A stretch of DNA of 64,000 nt from Streptomyces sp. NBC_00247 (lineage in GTDB: Bacteria > Actinomycetota > Actinomycetes > Streptomycetales > Streptomycetaceae): assembly GCF_036188265.1 (NCBI RefSeq), contig NZ_CP108093.1, positions 558,001 through 622,000 of the forward strand, in the 5' to 3' direction. The translations under genes were made by a program, and so were the position numbers. The notes beneath the pieces were generated by a model. It saw only the letters and a program-made list of their open reading frames with translations. It was not told where the DNA came from and did no database searches. Each line of letters starts with the position of its first letter. Position 1 is the first letter of the stretch. Below, one piece after another: positions 45,515 through 53,997 of the stretch.

Positions 45515-46972
45515 TCAGGAACCGAAGTGGAAGGCGACGGTCTTGACGCGGGTGTAGAAGCGCAGGGCTTCGGTGCCCTGCTCCTTGAACGCGGAGCCCG
45601 AGTCGCGGAAGCCGCCGAAGGGGTGGTGCACGTCCCAGCCGGTGGTCGTGGTGTTGACGGCCACCTGTCCGCAGTCGGCCTCCTCGGCGAAGCGGTGGGC
45701 GGCGCGCAGGTCGCGGGTGAAGAGGGCGGCGGCGAGTCCGAAGTCGGAGTCGTTGACCTCCTCGACGGCCTCGTCGTAGCCGTCGACGGCGCGGACGACG
45801 ACGACCGGGCCGAAGACCTCCTCGCGCCAGACGGACATCTCGCGGCTCACGTCGCCGAGAACGGTCGGCAGGACCCAGCAGCCGTGGGCGTACGCCTCCT
45901 CCTTCGGGGTGTCGCCGCCCGCGAGGACCGTCGCGCCTTCCTGGACCGCGCGTGCGATGTCGGCGAGGACGCCGGCGCGCTGGCCGGTGGAGACGAGCGG
46001 GCCGACGGAGAGGGTGTCCGTCTCCCGGGAGCCGAGTCCCAGCGCGGCGACGGCGTCCAGCAGCAGCCCGGTGAACTCCTCGTACACGGATCGCTCGACG
46101 AGAACCCGGCTGGTGGCTGTGCAGCGCTGGCCGGTCTGCCCGAACCCGGCGGCGACCACCGCCTTCACGGCGGCCGTCAGGTCGGCGTCGGCGAGGACGA
46201 CGGTGGCGTTCTTGCCGCCCAGCTCACCCTGGAAGCGGACGTTGCGGTCGGCGAGCGAGCTGCGGATGGACTCGCCCACGGAGTTGGACCCGGTGAAGGT
46301 GACGGCGGCGATGCGCGGGTCCTCCAGCAGCGGGGCGGAGATCTTCCCGCCCCGGCCGGTGACCACGCCGAGCACCCCGGCGGGCAGGCCGGCGTCGTGC
46401 AGGGCGCGGGCCAGGTGGAGGCCGGACGTCGGGGTCTCGGAGGCCGGCTTGAGGACGACCGCGTTGCCTGCGGCGAGGGCGGGTGCCAGCTTGCGGGCCG
46501 GGGTCAGCAGCGGGTCGTTCCACGGGGTGATCGCGAGGACGATGCCGATGGGCTCGTGGTGGAAGCTGGTACGCGTTTCGGGACGGGCGTCGTGGACGAG
46601 CGTGCCGTAACCGGTGCGGGCGAGAGAGGCGTAGTACTCGAAGAAGTCCGCGGCCTTCTGGACTTCACCGCTCGCCTCCTGGAGGGTCTTGCCGTTCTCG
46701 GTGACCACCGCGTCGGCGATCTCGGCGGCACGCTCCCGCAGCAGCCGGGCCGTCTCGTGGAACACCCGGGCGCGTTCGAAGGGGCTGGTGCGCCGCCAGA
46801 GCGCGAAGCCCTTCTCCGCCTCGTCGTACGCCCGGGTGACCTCCTCGGCGCCGAGCGCGGGTACCCGGGCGACCGGGGTGCGGGTGTCGGACGGGTCGTG
46901 GACCTCCAGCCATTCGCCGGCCGCCACCCACTGTCCGCCGAGAAGGGTTTCCATGGTGCGCATCTGGATCAT
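45515..46972 (-). CDS. NAD(P)-dependent aldehyde dehydrogenase (benzaldehyde/vanillin-type)
   Basis: 485 residues from ATG 46972 (ATG 46963 and 46954 are alternatives). Catalytic Cys284 in GQTGQRCTATSR, general base Glu250 in GELGGKN, cofactor motif FTGSNSVGESI. Close in pattern to aromatic aldehyde dehydrogenases. First gene of an operon with lhgO, divergent from the ABM gene with a LysR-type box between. Confidence 0.9.
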   Translation of the reverse strand: MIQMRTMETLLGGQWVAAGEWLEVHDPSDTRTPVARVPALGAEEVTRAYDEAEKGFALWRRTSPFERARVFHETARLLRERAAEIADAVVTENGKTLQEASGEVQKAADFFEYYASLARTGYGTLVHDARPETRTSFHHEPIGIVLAITPWNDPLLTPARKLAPALAAGNAVVLKPASETPTSGLHLARALHDAGLPAGVLGVVTGRGGKISAPLLEDPRIAAVTFTGSNSVGESIRSSLADRNVRFQGELGGKNATVVLADADLTAAVKAVVAAGFGQTGQRCTATSRVLVERSVYEEFTGLLLDAVAALGLGSRETDTLSVGPLVSTGQRAGVLADIARAVQEGATVLAGGDTPKEEAYAHGCWVLPTVLGDVSREMSVWREEVFGPVVVVRAVDGYDEAVEEVNDSDFGLAAALFTRDLRAAHRFAEEADCGQVAVNTTTTGWDVHHPFGGFRDSGSAFKEQGTEALRFYTRVKTVAFHFGS

Positions 46973-47068
46973 TGCTCCCGTTCGACCGCGGCTGCGCGCG
47001 GTGTACAGATGTAACGGCGTGGTCGTCACGACAACACAGGAAGTCCGCGGGGGTGACCAGGCCCGCGG

Positions 47069-47087
47069 CGGCAGACATTGCTTGCAC
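47069..47087. promoter_or_regulatory. LysR-type box between aldehyde dehydrogenase and ABM genes
   Basis: CGGCAG-ACATTGC-TTGCAC. The right half fits and the left half is degenerate, but the spacer ACATTGC is nearly that of the site at 53783 (ACATTTC). Centre 106 bp upstream of 46972 and 88 bp upstream of 47166. Confidence 0.6.
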
Positions 47088-47165
47088 GTCACGCACGGGC
47101 CCACGCGCGTGGATCGTGCTGGAATCGGCACCGCTGAAGGCCCTGGACAAGAAGGAGGCCGCACC

Positions 47166-47453
47166 ATGGCATTCGCCGTGATCGCCCACTACAGCTGTGA
47201 CCCCGCCGACGAGGACACGGTGCGTGCCGCGCTGCTGAAGATGCGCGGGCACACGCTGACCGAGCCGGGGAACCTCGGCTACGAGGTGCACGCGGAGGTG
47301 GACCGGCCGGGCGGGTTCGTGCTGTACGAGCGCTACGCCGACCGGGCCGGCTTCGACGCCCACGCGGCGGCGGACTACTTCGACGAGCTGATCGTCAGGA
47401 CGGTGCGCCCGCTGCTGACCGGTCGTGCCGTGACGTTCGCGGAGGTGCTGTAG
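47166..47453 (+). CDS. antibiotic-biosynthesis-monooxygenase (ABM) domain protein
   Basis: 95-residue single ABM/ferredoxin-like alpha-beta-barrel domain: AFAVIAHYSCDPADEDTVRAALLKM, then GNLGYEVHAEVDRPGGFVLYERYADRAGFDAH. Strong AAGGAGG upstream of ATG 47166. Such dimeric proteins act as cofactor-free oxygenases or small isomerases/heme binders. Divergent from the aldehyde dehydrogenase and so in the same regulatory unit. Confidence 0.85.
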   Translation: MAFAVIAHYSCDPADEDTVRAALLKMRGHTLTEPGNLGYEVHAEVDRPGGFVLYERYADRAGFDAHAAADYFDELIVRTVRPLLTGRAVTFAEVL

Positions 47454-47474
47454 CCGGCACGGGCGGGTGAGGTA

Positions 47475-47520
47475 CGGCGGAGGGGGCGGGGACCCGTGGG
47501 TGTCCCCGCCCCCTCCGCCG
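47475..47520. terminator. 19-bp hairpin between convergent ABM and MetE-like genes
   Basis: Arms 47475-47493 and 47502-47520 are perfectly complementary, loop 8 nt. It should stop transcription from both sides. Confidence 0.85.
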
Positions 47521-47528
47521 CACGCGGG

Positions 47529-48566
47529 TCAGAACTCGTTGCCCCAGCAGTAACGGGCGAGGGTCTCCACCTGGACCAGCTTGCGGTGCTGGTCCTCGGC
47601 GCCCAGCAGCGGGCGGGCGGCCACGTCGGCGAAGCCCCGGGAAGGTGCGAGCGCCATGTCCTCAAGGTCCTTGACCTCGGCGGCCGCGTCGATGCGGGCC
47701 ATCACCGCGTCGATCTCCTCCATCGCGGCGGTGGTCGCGTCCACCGCTCCGAGGCAGGCGTCGCGGTCCTCGGGGAGGGCGCGCAGCAGGTCGAGTTCGG
47801 CGTCGGTGCCCCGGTCGAGGGGCAGCACCCAGCGGTCGGCGGGGACCGCCGCGTACAGCCGTTCGGCGCGGGCGCGGTCCACCGTGCCGGGGGCGGCCCA
47901 GCCGGGGGCGATGCCGATACGGACGCCTTCCGGGCGCTCGTCCAGCCGCACCGCGAGGGCTTCCACGGCGAGGGCGTCCTCGAAGGAGAGCGCGCCGGCG
48001 GCGCCGGGTTCGGTGGCGGTGTGGGCGAGCAGCAGCGGGTTGTTCAGCTGGATCAGCCGCACTCCCCGGGCGACCAGCAGCTGGATCTCCGCGCGGATGA
48101 TCTCCGCGAGGGCCTCGCCGAGTTCGCGGGCCGAGGCGGGGCCACCCGCGCCGGCGAGGGCCGGGTCGAAGGTGGTGGCGGCGAGGTAGGCCGGGGAGGG
48201 CAGCGCGACCTTGGGCGCGACGACCGTCAGTTCACCGATCAGGCCGGCCCACTCCGCGACCAGCGGCCCGTCCGCCTTGGGGAGGGTTTCGGCCACCCAG
48301 CGGGCCAGGCCGCCGGTCTCCTCGCCGGTGCGCCGGAATCCGGTGACGCCGTCGAAGACCGCGCTGCGGAAGTCCTCGCGGGGCAGGTCGCCGTCGGTGA
48401 CGACGGTGGAGCGCAGCCGCCGCTGGAAGACCACGGCCTCCTTGACCGCGGCGAGTTCGGCGTCGCGCAGCGTGTCCGCGTCGCCGCTCTCGCGGGCGGC
48501 CAGCAGGGAGGGTGGCCGGACCAGGCTGCCGTGGTGGTCGATGCGGTAGTTGAACGTGTCCGCCAT
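47529..48566 (-). CDS. MetE-like (cobalamin-independent methionine synthase C-terminal fold) protein lacking zinc ligands
   Basis: 345 residues covering the single barrel domain of the MetE/UROD superfamily: HHGSLVRPPSLL, STVVTDGDLPREDF, LIQLNNP. The positions that bind zinc in methionine synthase are changed: the H-x-C segment reads IGIAPG (about 217-222), the glutamate segment reads LPLDRG (248-253) and the NPDCG segment reads LAPSRGF (306-312). It is therefore unlikely to activate homocysteine. It may bind another methyl- or acid-bearing substrate in the catabolic pathway. Last gene of the long operon that starts at the dioxygenase. Confidence 0.8.
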   Translation of the reverse strand: MADTFNYRIDHHGSLVRPPSLLAARESGDADTLRDAELAAVKEAVVFQRRLRSTVVTDGDLPREDFRSAVFDGVTGFRRTGEETGGLARWVAETLPKADGPLVAEWAGLIGELTVVAPKVALPSPAYLAATTFDPALAGAGGPASARELGEALAEIIRAEIQLLVARGVRLIQLNNPLLLAHTATEPGAAGALSFEDALAVEALAVRLDERPEGVRIGIAPGWAAPGTVDRARAERLYAAVPADRWVLPLDRGTDAELDLLRALPEDRDACLGAVDATTAAMEEIDAVMARIDAAAEVKDLEDMALAPSRGFADVAARPLLGAEDQHRKLVQVETLARYCWGNEF

Positions 48567-48569
48567 GGT

Positions 48570-49049
48570 TCAGGCGTCCTTTCCGGCGTTCGTGTCGGGC
48601 TTGCCGGAGACGCCCCAGGCGGCGAACTCCAGTTCGTAGCCGAGGGCGGCGAGAACCTCGTCGGCGATGGTCTGGTCCTCGTCCGCGGTGCCGCCGGCGA
48701 TGCCGAGGCCGCCGATGATCTCGCCGTCCTTCTTGATGGTCACGCTGCCCTCGGTGGCGAGGATGGGCATCGCGGCGCCGGGCAGCTGGGAGAGCTGGGA
48801 GAAGAAGACCGGCTGGCTCTCCTGCCACTTCTTCAGCATCTTGCCGGGGCGCTGCATGACGGCGGCCGTGTACGCCTTGGCGCGGGCGATGTCCGGGGTG
48901 AGTGGCCGGGCTCCGTCCGGGCGGCGGATGGCCACGGGGAAGCCTCCGGCGTCCACCACGGCCACGCTCACCGCCTTGCCGAGGGCCTGGGCGCGCTTGT
49001 GGGCCTCGTCGATGATCTCTTCGGCGGCGGCGAGGGTGATGTTGCTCAT
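48570..49049 (-). CDS. GlcG/HbpS-family protein
   Basis: 159 residues. GlcG/HbpS (DUF336, 'haem-degrading') fold: N-terminal AAEEIIDEAHKRAQALGKAVSVAVVDAGG, then AKAYTAAVMQRP and GGLGIAGGTADEDQTIADEVL. Family members bind heme or cobalamin or sit in catabolic operons with unknown function. No signal peptide, so cytosolic here. Start overlaps the alpha/beta-hydrolase stop by 4 bp. Confidence 0.85.
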   Translation of the reverse strand: MSNITLAAAEEIIDEAHKRAQALGKAVSVAVVDAGGFPVAIRRPDGARPLTPDIARAKAYTAAVMQRPGKMLKKWQESQPVFFSQLSQLPGAAMPILATEGSVTIKKDGEIIGGLGIAGGTADEDQTIADEVLAALGYELEFAAWGVSGKPDTNAGKDA

Positions 49050-49837
49050 GCGGTTTCCTTCGGGGCGGTGAGGGTGCGGCGCAGCCGGGCGACCGCGGCG
49101 TTGTAGGGCTCCGGCGTCTCCCAGTACATGGAGTGCGGTGCGCCCGGGACGATCTCCAGGTGCGAGCCCTCGACCAGTTCGTGGGCGCGGGTGACCGTCT
49201 TGACGCTGAGTACCGCGTCCTTCTCGCCCGCGAGGAAGGCGACGGTGACGCCCGAGTCCCGTATCTCGTCCAGGCCGGGGCCGTTGGTGTCGAGGTTGCG
49301 CAGATCCTGCATGGTGGCCGTGTTGAAGGTGCCCATCTGCTGGAAGAGGAAGGTGAGGTCCTTCCGCTCCTGCTGGAACTTCCGGGTCAACAGCCGGTCG
49401 ATGACGGGGAGTTTGACGGCCTCGGCGCGGTCCGCGGCGGCGAGTTCGGTGAGCTCGGGGTGGCTGATGCCACCCAGCGAGTGACCGAGGACCACGGATC
49501 CGACGCGCCCGGGACGTACCAGGCCGGCGCGCAGGGCGGCGACGGAGCCGATGGACTGGCCCACCAGCATGGCGTCGGTCAGGTCCTCCTGGTCGAGCAC
49601 GGCGACGACGTCCCCGTAGAAGGCCTGACCGTCGAACTCGGTCTGGGGTACGGACAGTTCGGTTCGGCCGAAGCCCCGCAGGTCGAGCGTGACGACAGTG
49701 AACTCGTCACGCAGCGCGGCGACTTGCTGCCACCAGGCGGCATGGTGGCCTCCCGAACCGTGCACGAACACGATCGCGGGGCCGCTGCCGTGGCGCTCGT
49801 AGTAGAGGGAGGCGCCGTCCGAATCGACGTAGGGCAT
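49046..49837 (-). CDS. alpha/beta-hydrolase (meta-cleavage-product hydrolase or enol-lactonase type)
   Basis: 263 residues. Nucleophile Ser95 in VGQSIGS, Asp207 in GEKDAV, His235 in GAPHSMYW; oxyanion-hole HGSGG near residue 26. Size and pattern suit C-C-bond hydrolases of meta-cleavage pathways or 3-oxoadipate enol-lactonases. Context with an extradiol dioxygenase and FAH-family enzyme favours the former. 187 bp separate it from the upstream VOC gene; I see no promoter element there. Confidence 0.85.
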   Translation of the reverse strand: MPYVDSDGASLYYERHGSGPAIVFVHGSGGHHAAWWQQVAALRDEFTVVTLDLRGFGRTELSVPQTEFDGQAFYGDVVAVLDQEDLTDAMLVGQSIGSVAALRAGLVRPGRVGSVVLGHSLGGISHPELTELAAADRAEAVKLPVIDRLLTRKFQQERKDLTFLFQQMGTFNTATMQDLRNLDTNGPGLDEIRDSGVTVAFLAGEKDAVLSVKTVTRAHELVEGSHLEIVPGAPHSMYWETPEPYNAAVARLRRTLTAPKETA

Positions 49838-50024
49838 GGATCGATCTCCTTTTCGCAGGGGCTGGTGTCGCGACGGCCGTTTCTGCCCCCTGAGGAGCGG
49901 CGTTCGGTGCGTGCGGTCGCGAGGCGGCCGGAAGTCCTCGCGGTGGGGCCGGCGGGGCTTCTGGCCGGCCCGGCGCGCGTGCGTGCCGGGCGTCGCCGGG
50001 CGGCCGGGACTCCAGAGGCACGCG

Positions 50025-50396
50025 TCAGTTGGGGCGCTTGCCGTGGAAGACCAGCTCGATCATGGTGTGATCGGGGTCGTGGATGTAGCAGAACTTCGAC
50101 TGGTTCTCCGGGCGTTCGATGGGGCGGGTGTGCCGGATGCCCAGGTCGGCGAGGTGCTCCATGAAGTCGTCCCAGTCGTCGACCTCGACGGCGAAGTGGT
50201 ACGGCGCCATCCGGTCCATGTCCTCGACCGGGGTGAAGTGGAGGTCGAAGTTGCCGCGGGTCATCAGCACCACGCGGGTGTTGGACTTCGGCATGATCCG
50301 CTTCATCCCGAAGACCTTGGTGTACCAGGCCGCGGTCCGGTCGGGGTCGGTGGTGGGGAAGTTGACGTGGTGGATGTAACGGGGTTCCTTGCTCAC
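50025..50396 (-). CDS. VOC-superfamily (glyoxalase-like) small metalloprotein
   Basis: 123 residues, one VOC domain pair. Candidate metal ligands are the histidines in YIHHVNF and DLHFTP or PYHFAVEV, and the glutamate in TMIELVF. GTG 50396 starts it. It may be a small dioxygenase, isomerase or ring-fission helper of the pathway. Between the FAH-family gene (37 bp) and the alpha/beta-hydrolase gene. Confidence 0.8.
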   Translation of the reverse strand: MSKEPRYIHHVNFPTTDPDRTAAWYTKVFGMKRIMPKSNTRVVLMTRGNFDLHFTPVEDMDRMAPYHFAVEVDDWDDFMEHLADLGIRHTRPIERPENQSKFCYIHDPDHTMIELVFHGKRPN

Positions 50397-50433
50397 GGCG
50401 TACTGCCTTTCGGGGGGGAGGGTTGGGGGCCGC

Positions 50434-51222
50434 TCAAGGGCGGCCGGGCTCGGCGAGGACGGTGTTCGACAGGACGCCGATGCCACTGATCTCGACGTCG
50501 ACCGTGTCGCCGGCCTCGATCTGGCTGGTGGACTCGGCGCCCATCCAGAGCACGTCACCGGGGTGCATGGTGATGTGCTTGGTGATCTCGACCATGTAGT
50601 CGTACGGGTCGAAGACCATGTCGCCGGTCGGGAAGAGCGCACGGGTCTCGCCGTTGACGCGCAGGGTGGTGGTCTGCGCCAGTGCGTCGACGTCGGTCTC
50701 GATCCAGGGGCCCATCGGCTTGAAGGTGTCGCTGTTCTTGGCTCGCCAGAAGGTGCGGTCCTCGTGCTGCCAGGTGCGGGCACTGACGTCGTTGCCGATG
50801 GTCCAGCCGAAGACGGCGTCCCGTGCCTGCTGGTACGTGGCGTGCCGCAGCGTCCGGCCGACGACCGCGACCAGCTCCGGTTCGGCCTCGAACCGGCCGC
50901 GTACCCCGGCGGGTTTCACGATCGCCGTGCCGTGGCCGGTCAGCGCGTTGTTGGCGCGGTAGCCGGCCTCGGGGCGTTCCGGCACGACTCCGGCCTTGTC
51001 GCCGAGCAGTCGGGCGTGCTCGATGTGGCGCGGGTAGTTCATGCCGACGGCGTAGAACACGGGCGGGACGACGGGCGGCAGCCAGTCGGCTTCGGCGAGC
51101 GGGATGGTGCCGATGACGGTGGGGTCGCCGTCCAGCGGGGAGTCGGAGAGCAGGCGTACGGAGTCGTCCTCCACGCGCCCCCAGACGGCCCGGCCGCCCA
51201 CCCGGACTCGGGTGTATCGCAT
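50434..51222 (-). CDS. fumarylacetoacetate hydrolase (FAH)-family protein
   Basis: 262 residues. VFYAVGMNYPRHIEHAR, the metal-site segment FEAEPELVAVVGR, GNDVSARTWQ and GDMVFDPYDYMVEITKH are FAH-family blocks. Members include 2-hydroxypenta-2,4-dienoate hydratase-like, 4-oxalocrotonate decarboxylase and homoprotocatechuate-pathway isomerases, all acting after extradiol cleavage. 6 bp after the aldehyde dehydrogenase. Confidence 0.9.
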   Translation of the reverse strand: MRYTRVRVGGRAVWGRVEDDSVRLLSDSPLDGDPTVIGTIPLAEADWLPPVVPPVFYAVGMNYPRHIEHARLLGDKAGVVPERPEAGYRANNALTGHGTAIVKPAGVRGRFEAEPELVAVVGRTLRHATYQQARDAVFGWTIGNDVSARTWQHEDRTFWRAKNSDTFKPMGPWIETDVDALAQTTTLRVNGETRALFPTGDMVFDPYDYMVEITKHITMHPGDVLWMGAESTSQIEAGDTVDVEISGIGVLSNTVLAEPGRP

Positions 51223-51228
51223 GATGGC

Positions 51229-52677
51229 TCAGTCCGTCAGCAGGTGGGAGACGCGCTTGGTGACCAGGTAGGCGTCCAGGCCCTCCGGGCCGCCCTCGCG
51301 CCCGTAGCCGCTGGCCTTGACCCCGCCGGAGGGCGCCTCGTGGGTCGACCCGCCGCAGTGGTTGAGGGAGAGGATGCCGGCCTCGAACTCGCGGGTGAGG
51401 CGCTCGGCGGTGGCGGCGGAGCGGGTGAAGCCGTAGGCGGCGAGCCCGTAGGGAAGCGAGTTGGCGATCCGCAGGGCCTCGTCGAGCTCCCGGAACGCGA
51501 CGATGGGCGCGAGCGGGCCGAAGGGCTCCTCGGACATGAGCGCCGCGTCCTCGGGAACGTCGGTGAGGACGGTGGGGGCGAAGAAGTAGCCCGCGCGGTC
51601 GAGGCGCTCGCCGCCGGTACGGATCTTCGCGCCCTTGGCGACGGCGTCGGCGGTGAGTTCCTCCATCGCCCGCAGCCGGCGCTCGTTGGCGAGCGGGCCC
51701 ATGGTGACGCCCTCGTCCGCCCCGTCGCCGACCACGACCGCCTCGGCGGCGCGGACGAACTCCTCGGTGAACTCCTCGACCAGGCTTTCGTGCACCAGGA
51801 AGCGGCTGGGCGAGGTACAGACCTGGCCGGCGTTGGCGAACTTGGCGGCGGCGGCGCGCCGGGCGGCGGCGACCGGGTCGGCGTCCGCGCACACGATGAC
51901 CGGGGCGTGGCCGCCCAGCTCCATGAGGGAGGGCTTCATCTCGGCCCCGGCGGCGGCGGCGAGCAGCTTGCCGACCGGCACCGAGCCGGTGAAGGCGATC
52001 AGCCGGGTGGCGGGGTGGGCGATGAGGTGCGCGGAGACCTCGGCGGGCTCGCCGAAGACGAGGTTGAGCACGCCGGCGGGCAGCCCCGCGTCCTCGAAGC
52101 AGCGGACCAGTTCGACGGCGGTCCCGGGGGTCTCCTCGGAGGCCTTGATGACGAGGGAGCAGCCGGCCGAGAGCGCCGCGGCGATCTTCCGCATCGGTGA
52201 TCCGGCGGGGAAGTTCCACGGGGTGAAGGCGGCGACCGGGCCGATGGGCCGGCGGCGGACAGAGAGCAGGGTGCCGTCCTCGGAGGGGATGATCCGGCCG
52301 TAGGCGCGGCGGGCGTCGTCGGCGTCCCAGCGCAGGGCTCCGGCGACCCGCTTCGCCTCTCCGGCGGCTTCGCGCAAGGGCTTGCCCTGTTCGCGGGTCA
52401 TGACGCGGCCGACCCGGTCGGCCCGGGAGGTGAGCAGGTCGGCGGCCTTGTGCAGGGTCGCGGTGCGCTCGGCGATCGGGGTGTCGCGCCAGAGCGCGAA
52501 GCCGGCCTCCGCCGCTTCGGCGGCGCGGTCGAGGTCGGCGGTGGTGGCGAGCGGGACGTGTCCGATCACCGATTCGGTGGCCGGGTTCACGACCGGTACG
52601 GTCGCTCCGGCCCCACCCTCGCACCATTCGCCCGCTATGTACATGCGGATGGCGGGGTAGTCGTCGTGGGTCGTCAT
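51229..52677 (-). CDS. aldehyde dehydrogenase (semialdehyde type)
   Basis: 482 residues. Catalytic Cys287 in NAGQVCTSPSR, Glu253 in MELGGHAP, cofactor motif FTGSVPVGKLL. Pattern resembles succinate-semialdehyde and 2-hydroxymuconic-semialdehyde dehydrogenases, which fits a step after extradiol cleavage. Second gene of the dioxygenase operon. Confidence 0.9.
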   Translation of the reverse strand: MTTHDDYPAIRMYIAGEWCEGGAGATVPVVNPATESVIGHVPLATTADLDRAAEAAEAGFALWRDTPIAERTATLHKAADLLTSRADRVGRVMTREQGKPLREAAGEAKRVAGALRWDADDARRAYGRIIPSEDGTLLSVRRRPIGPVAAFTPWNFPAGSPMRKIAAALSAGCSLVIKASEETPGTAVELVRCFEDAGLPAGVLNLVFGEPAEVSAHLIAHPATRLIAFTGSVPVGKLLAAAAGAEMKPSLMELGGHAPVIVCADADPVAAARRAAAAKFANAGQVCTSPSRFLVHESLVEEFTEEFVRAAEAVVVGDGADEGVTMGPLANERRLRAMEELTADAVAKGAKIRTGGERLDRAGYFFAPTVLTDVPEDAALMSEEPFGPLAPIVAFRELDEALRIANSLPYGLAAYGFTRSAATAERLTREFEAGILSLNHCGGSTHEAPSGGVKASGYGREGGPEGLDAYLVTKRVSHLLTD

Positions 52678-52755
52678 GGGTGCGTGTGCCCTCTCACGCT
52701 CGGCGGGTCAGGTGTCGGGAGGCGGTGGCTGCCCGGAGGCGGCGTCGTGGACCGG

Positions 52756-53682
52756 TCAGGAGGCGGGGTTCCCGGAGGCGTCACGGGAGGTGCGCAGGGT
52801 CCAGATGTGGTGCGGCGGGGTGGTCTCGTGGACGCGCGTCTCGTACGAGGCGTCGACGCGGTCCATGTCCGCCGCGTACTCGACGCGGCCGCCGCAGGGT
52901 GCGTGGACGAAGCGGAAGACGTTGGAGCCGACGGTGTGCCGACCGAGCCTGCGGGCTTCCTGCCAGCCCTGGGCGATCATGTGGTTGCCGCCCTCGATCA
53001 CGTCGTCGAAGCCGGGGACCTCGTAGGAGACGTGGTTGACGCCGGCCCGGTCCGGGCGGTGGCAGAGCAGGAAGTTGTGCTGGTCGTCGTCGCCCTCGCA
53101 CTGCATGAAGGTGCCCATCGGCTTGACGACGTCGGTCGCCCGGAAGCCGAGCCGGTCGAGGTAGAAGGCGACGGCCTCCTCCTGTCCGGTCTTCGGGATG
53201 TTGAGGGCGACGTGGCACATGCGCAGCGGGCGGACCTGGCCGACGGGCTCCAGCGGGGTGTTCCAGCGGCGCACGCTGCCGGAGACGTTGGCCTCGCGCG
53301 GTCCGCCCGAGGCGTCGGGCGCCTTGGGGCGGGCGAGGGCGAGGCCGAGGCCGAAGCCGGTCTCGTCCCGGGTGCGGTGCACCCCGTCGCCGGTGCGGGT
53401 GACCTCGCGGTCGACCGAGACCCGCGCGACGAGCTTCGCCAGTTCCGCCTCGGTGTCGACGCCCCAGACCACCTCGCGCAGGGTGGGGCCGTCTTCCAGG
53501 GCGGGCGGGAGCGAGGGGTCGGGGCGGGTGTCGAGGTGGAGCGTCTGGCCCGCCAGCGTCTCGAACGTGGCGCGGGTGGCGGTGCGTTCCACCGGAATCA
53601 GCCCGAAATCCGTGAAGAAGCGGACGCATTCGTCGAGGTCGTCGATGCTGTAGGTGACCGACTCGATTCTCTGGATTCCCAT
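52756..53682 (-). CDS. extradiol ring-cleavage dioxygenase, VOC/catechol 2,3-dioxygenase type
   Basis: 308 residues from ATG 53682 with GAGGAG upstream. Two VOC domains as in type I extradiol dioxygenases; the C-terminal domain keeps the iron triad His157 (MCHVALNI), His217 (GVNHVSY) and Glu269 (GRVEYAAD). It should cleave a catechol-like ring next to the two hydroxyls. First gene of the longest operon of the region; a LysR-type box is centred 110 bp upstream. Confidence 0.88.
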   Translation of the reverse strand: MGIQRIESVTYSIDDLDECVRFFTDFGLIPVERTATRATFETLAGQTLHLDTRPDPSLPPALEDGPTLREVVWGVDTEAELAKLVARVSVDREVTRTGDGVHRTRDETGFGLGLALARPKAPDASGGPREANVSGSVRRWNTPLEPVGQVRPLRMCHVALNIPKTGQEEAVAFYLDRLGFRATDVVKPMGTFMQCEGDDDQHNFLLCHRPDRAGVNHVSYEVPGFDDVIEGGNHMIAQGWQEARRLGRHTVGSNVFRFVHAPCGGRVEYAADMDRVDASYETRVHETTPPHHIWTLRTSRDASGNPAS

Positions 53683-53997
53683 GAACTCCTCATTTCGCGG
53701 CCGCGGGCGCTGGACGCGTGACACCGGCCCGGTCAGCATAGAAATCCGGGCGCGCGGCCTCAATGACCCGGCATTTCGTATGGTGCAAACATTTCTTGCG
53801 CGGACGGTCGCGTCGTCCGGCTACCGCCCGAGCAATTCGTGGCGGATCAGTGCGCGGCGTCGGATGCGGTGCATCGCGCGGCGGAGGAACGTTCGCCCAC
53901 TGGATGGGGCGGGACGTTCCCACAACGCGGCGAGGTGCCGTGGCCGGCGTCGCGCACCCGCCGGGAATCGCGGGACGGCCCTCAGGGGAATCGGGCC
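53683..53997. other. 315-bp intergenic region between lysR and dioxygenase genes
   Basis: Both flanking genes are leftward. The region holds the dioxygenase promoter and the LysR box at 53783-53801. No gene is seen in it. Confidence 0.6.
53783..53801. promoter_or_regulatory. LysR-type box upstream of the dioxygenase operon
   Basis: GTGCAA-ACATTTC-TTGCGC, an inverted repeat with one mismatch (arms 53783-53788 and 53796-53801). Centre 110 bp upstream of the start at 53682. Confidence 0.72.

Noticed and set aside
49838..50024. Further LysR box upstream of the alpha/beta-hydrolase gene
   Set aside because: No TTGC half-site found in the 187-bp gap; the gene is probably transcribed from the dioxygenase promoter.
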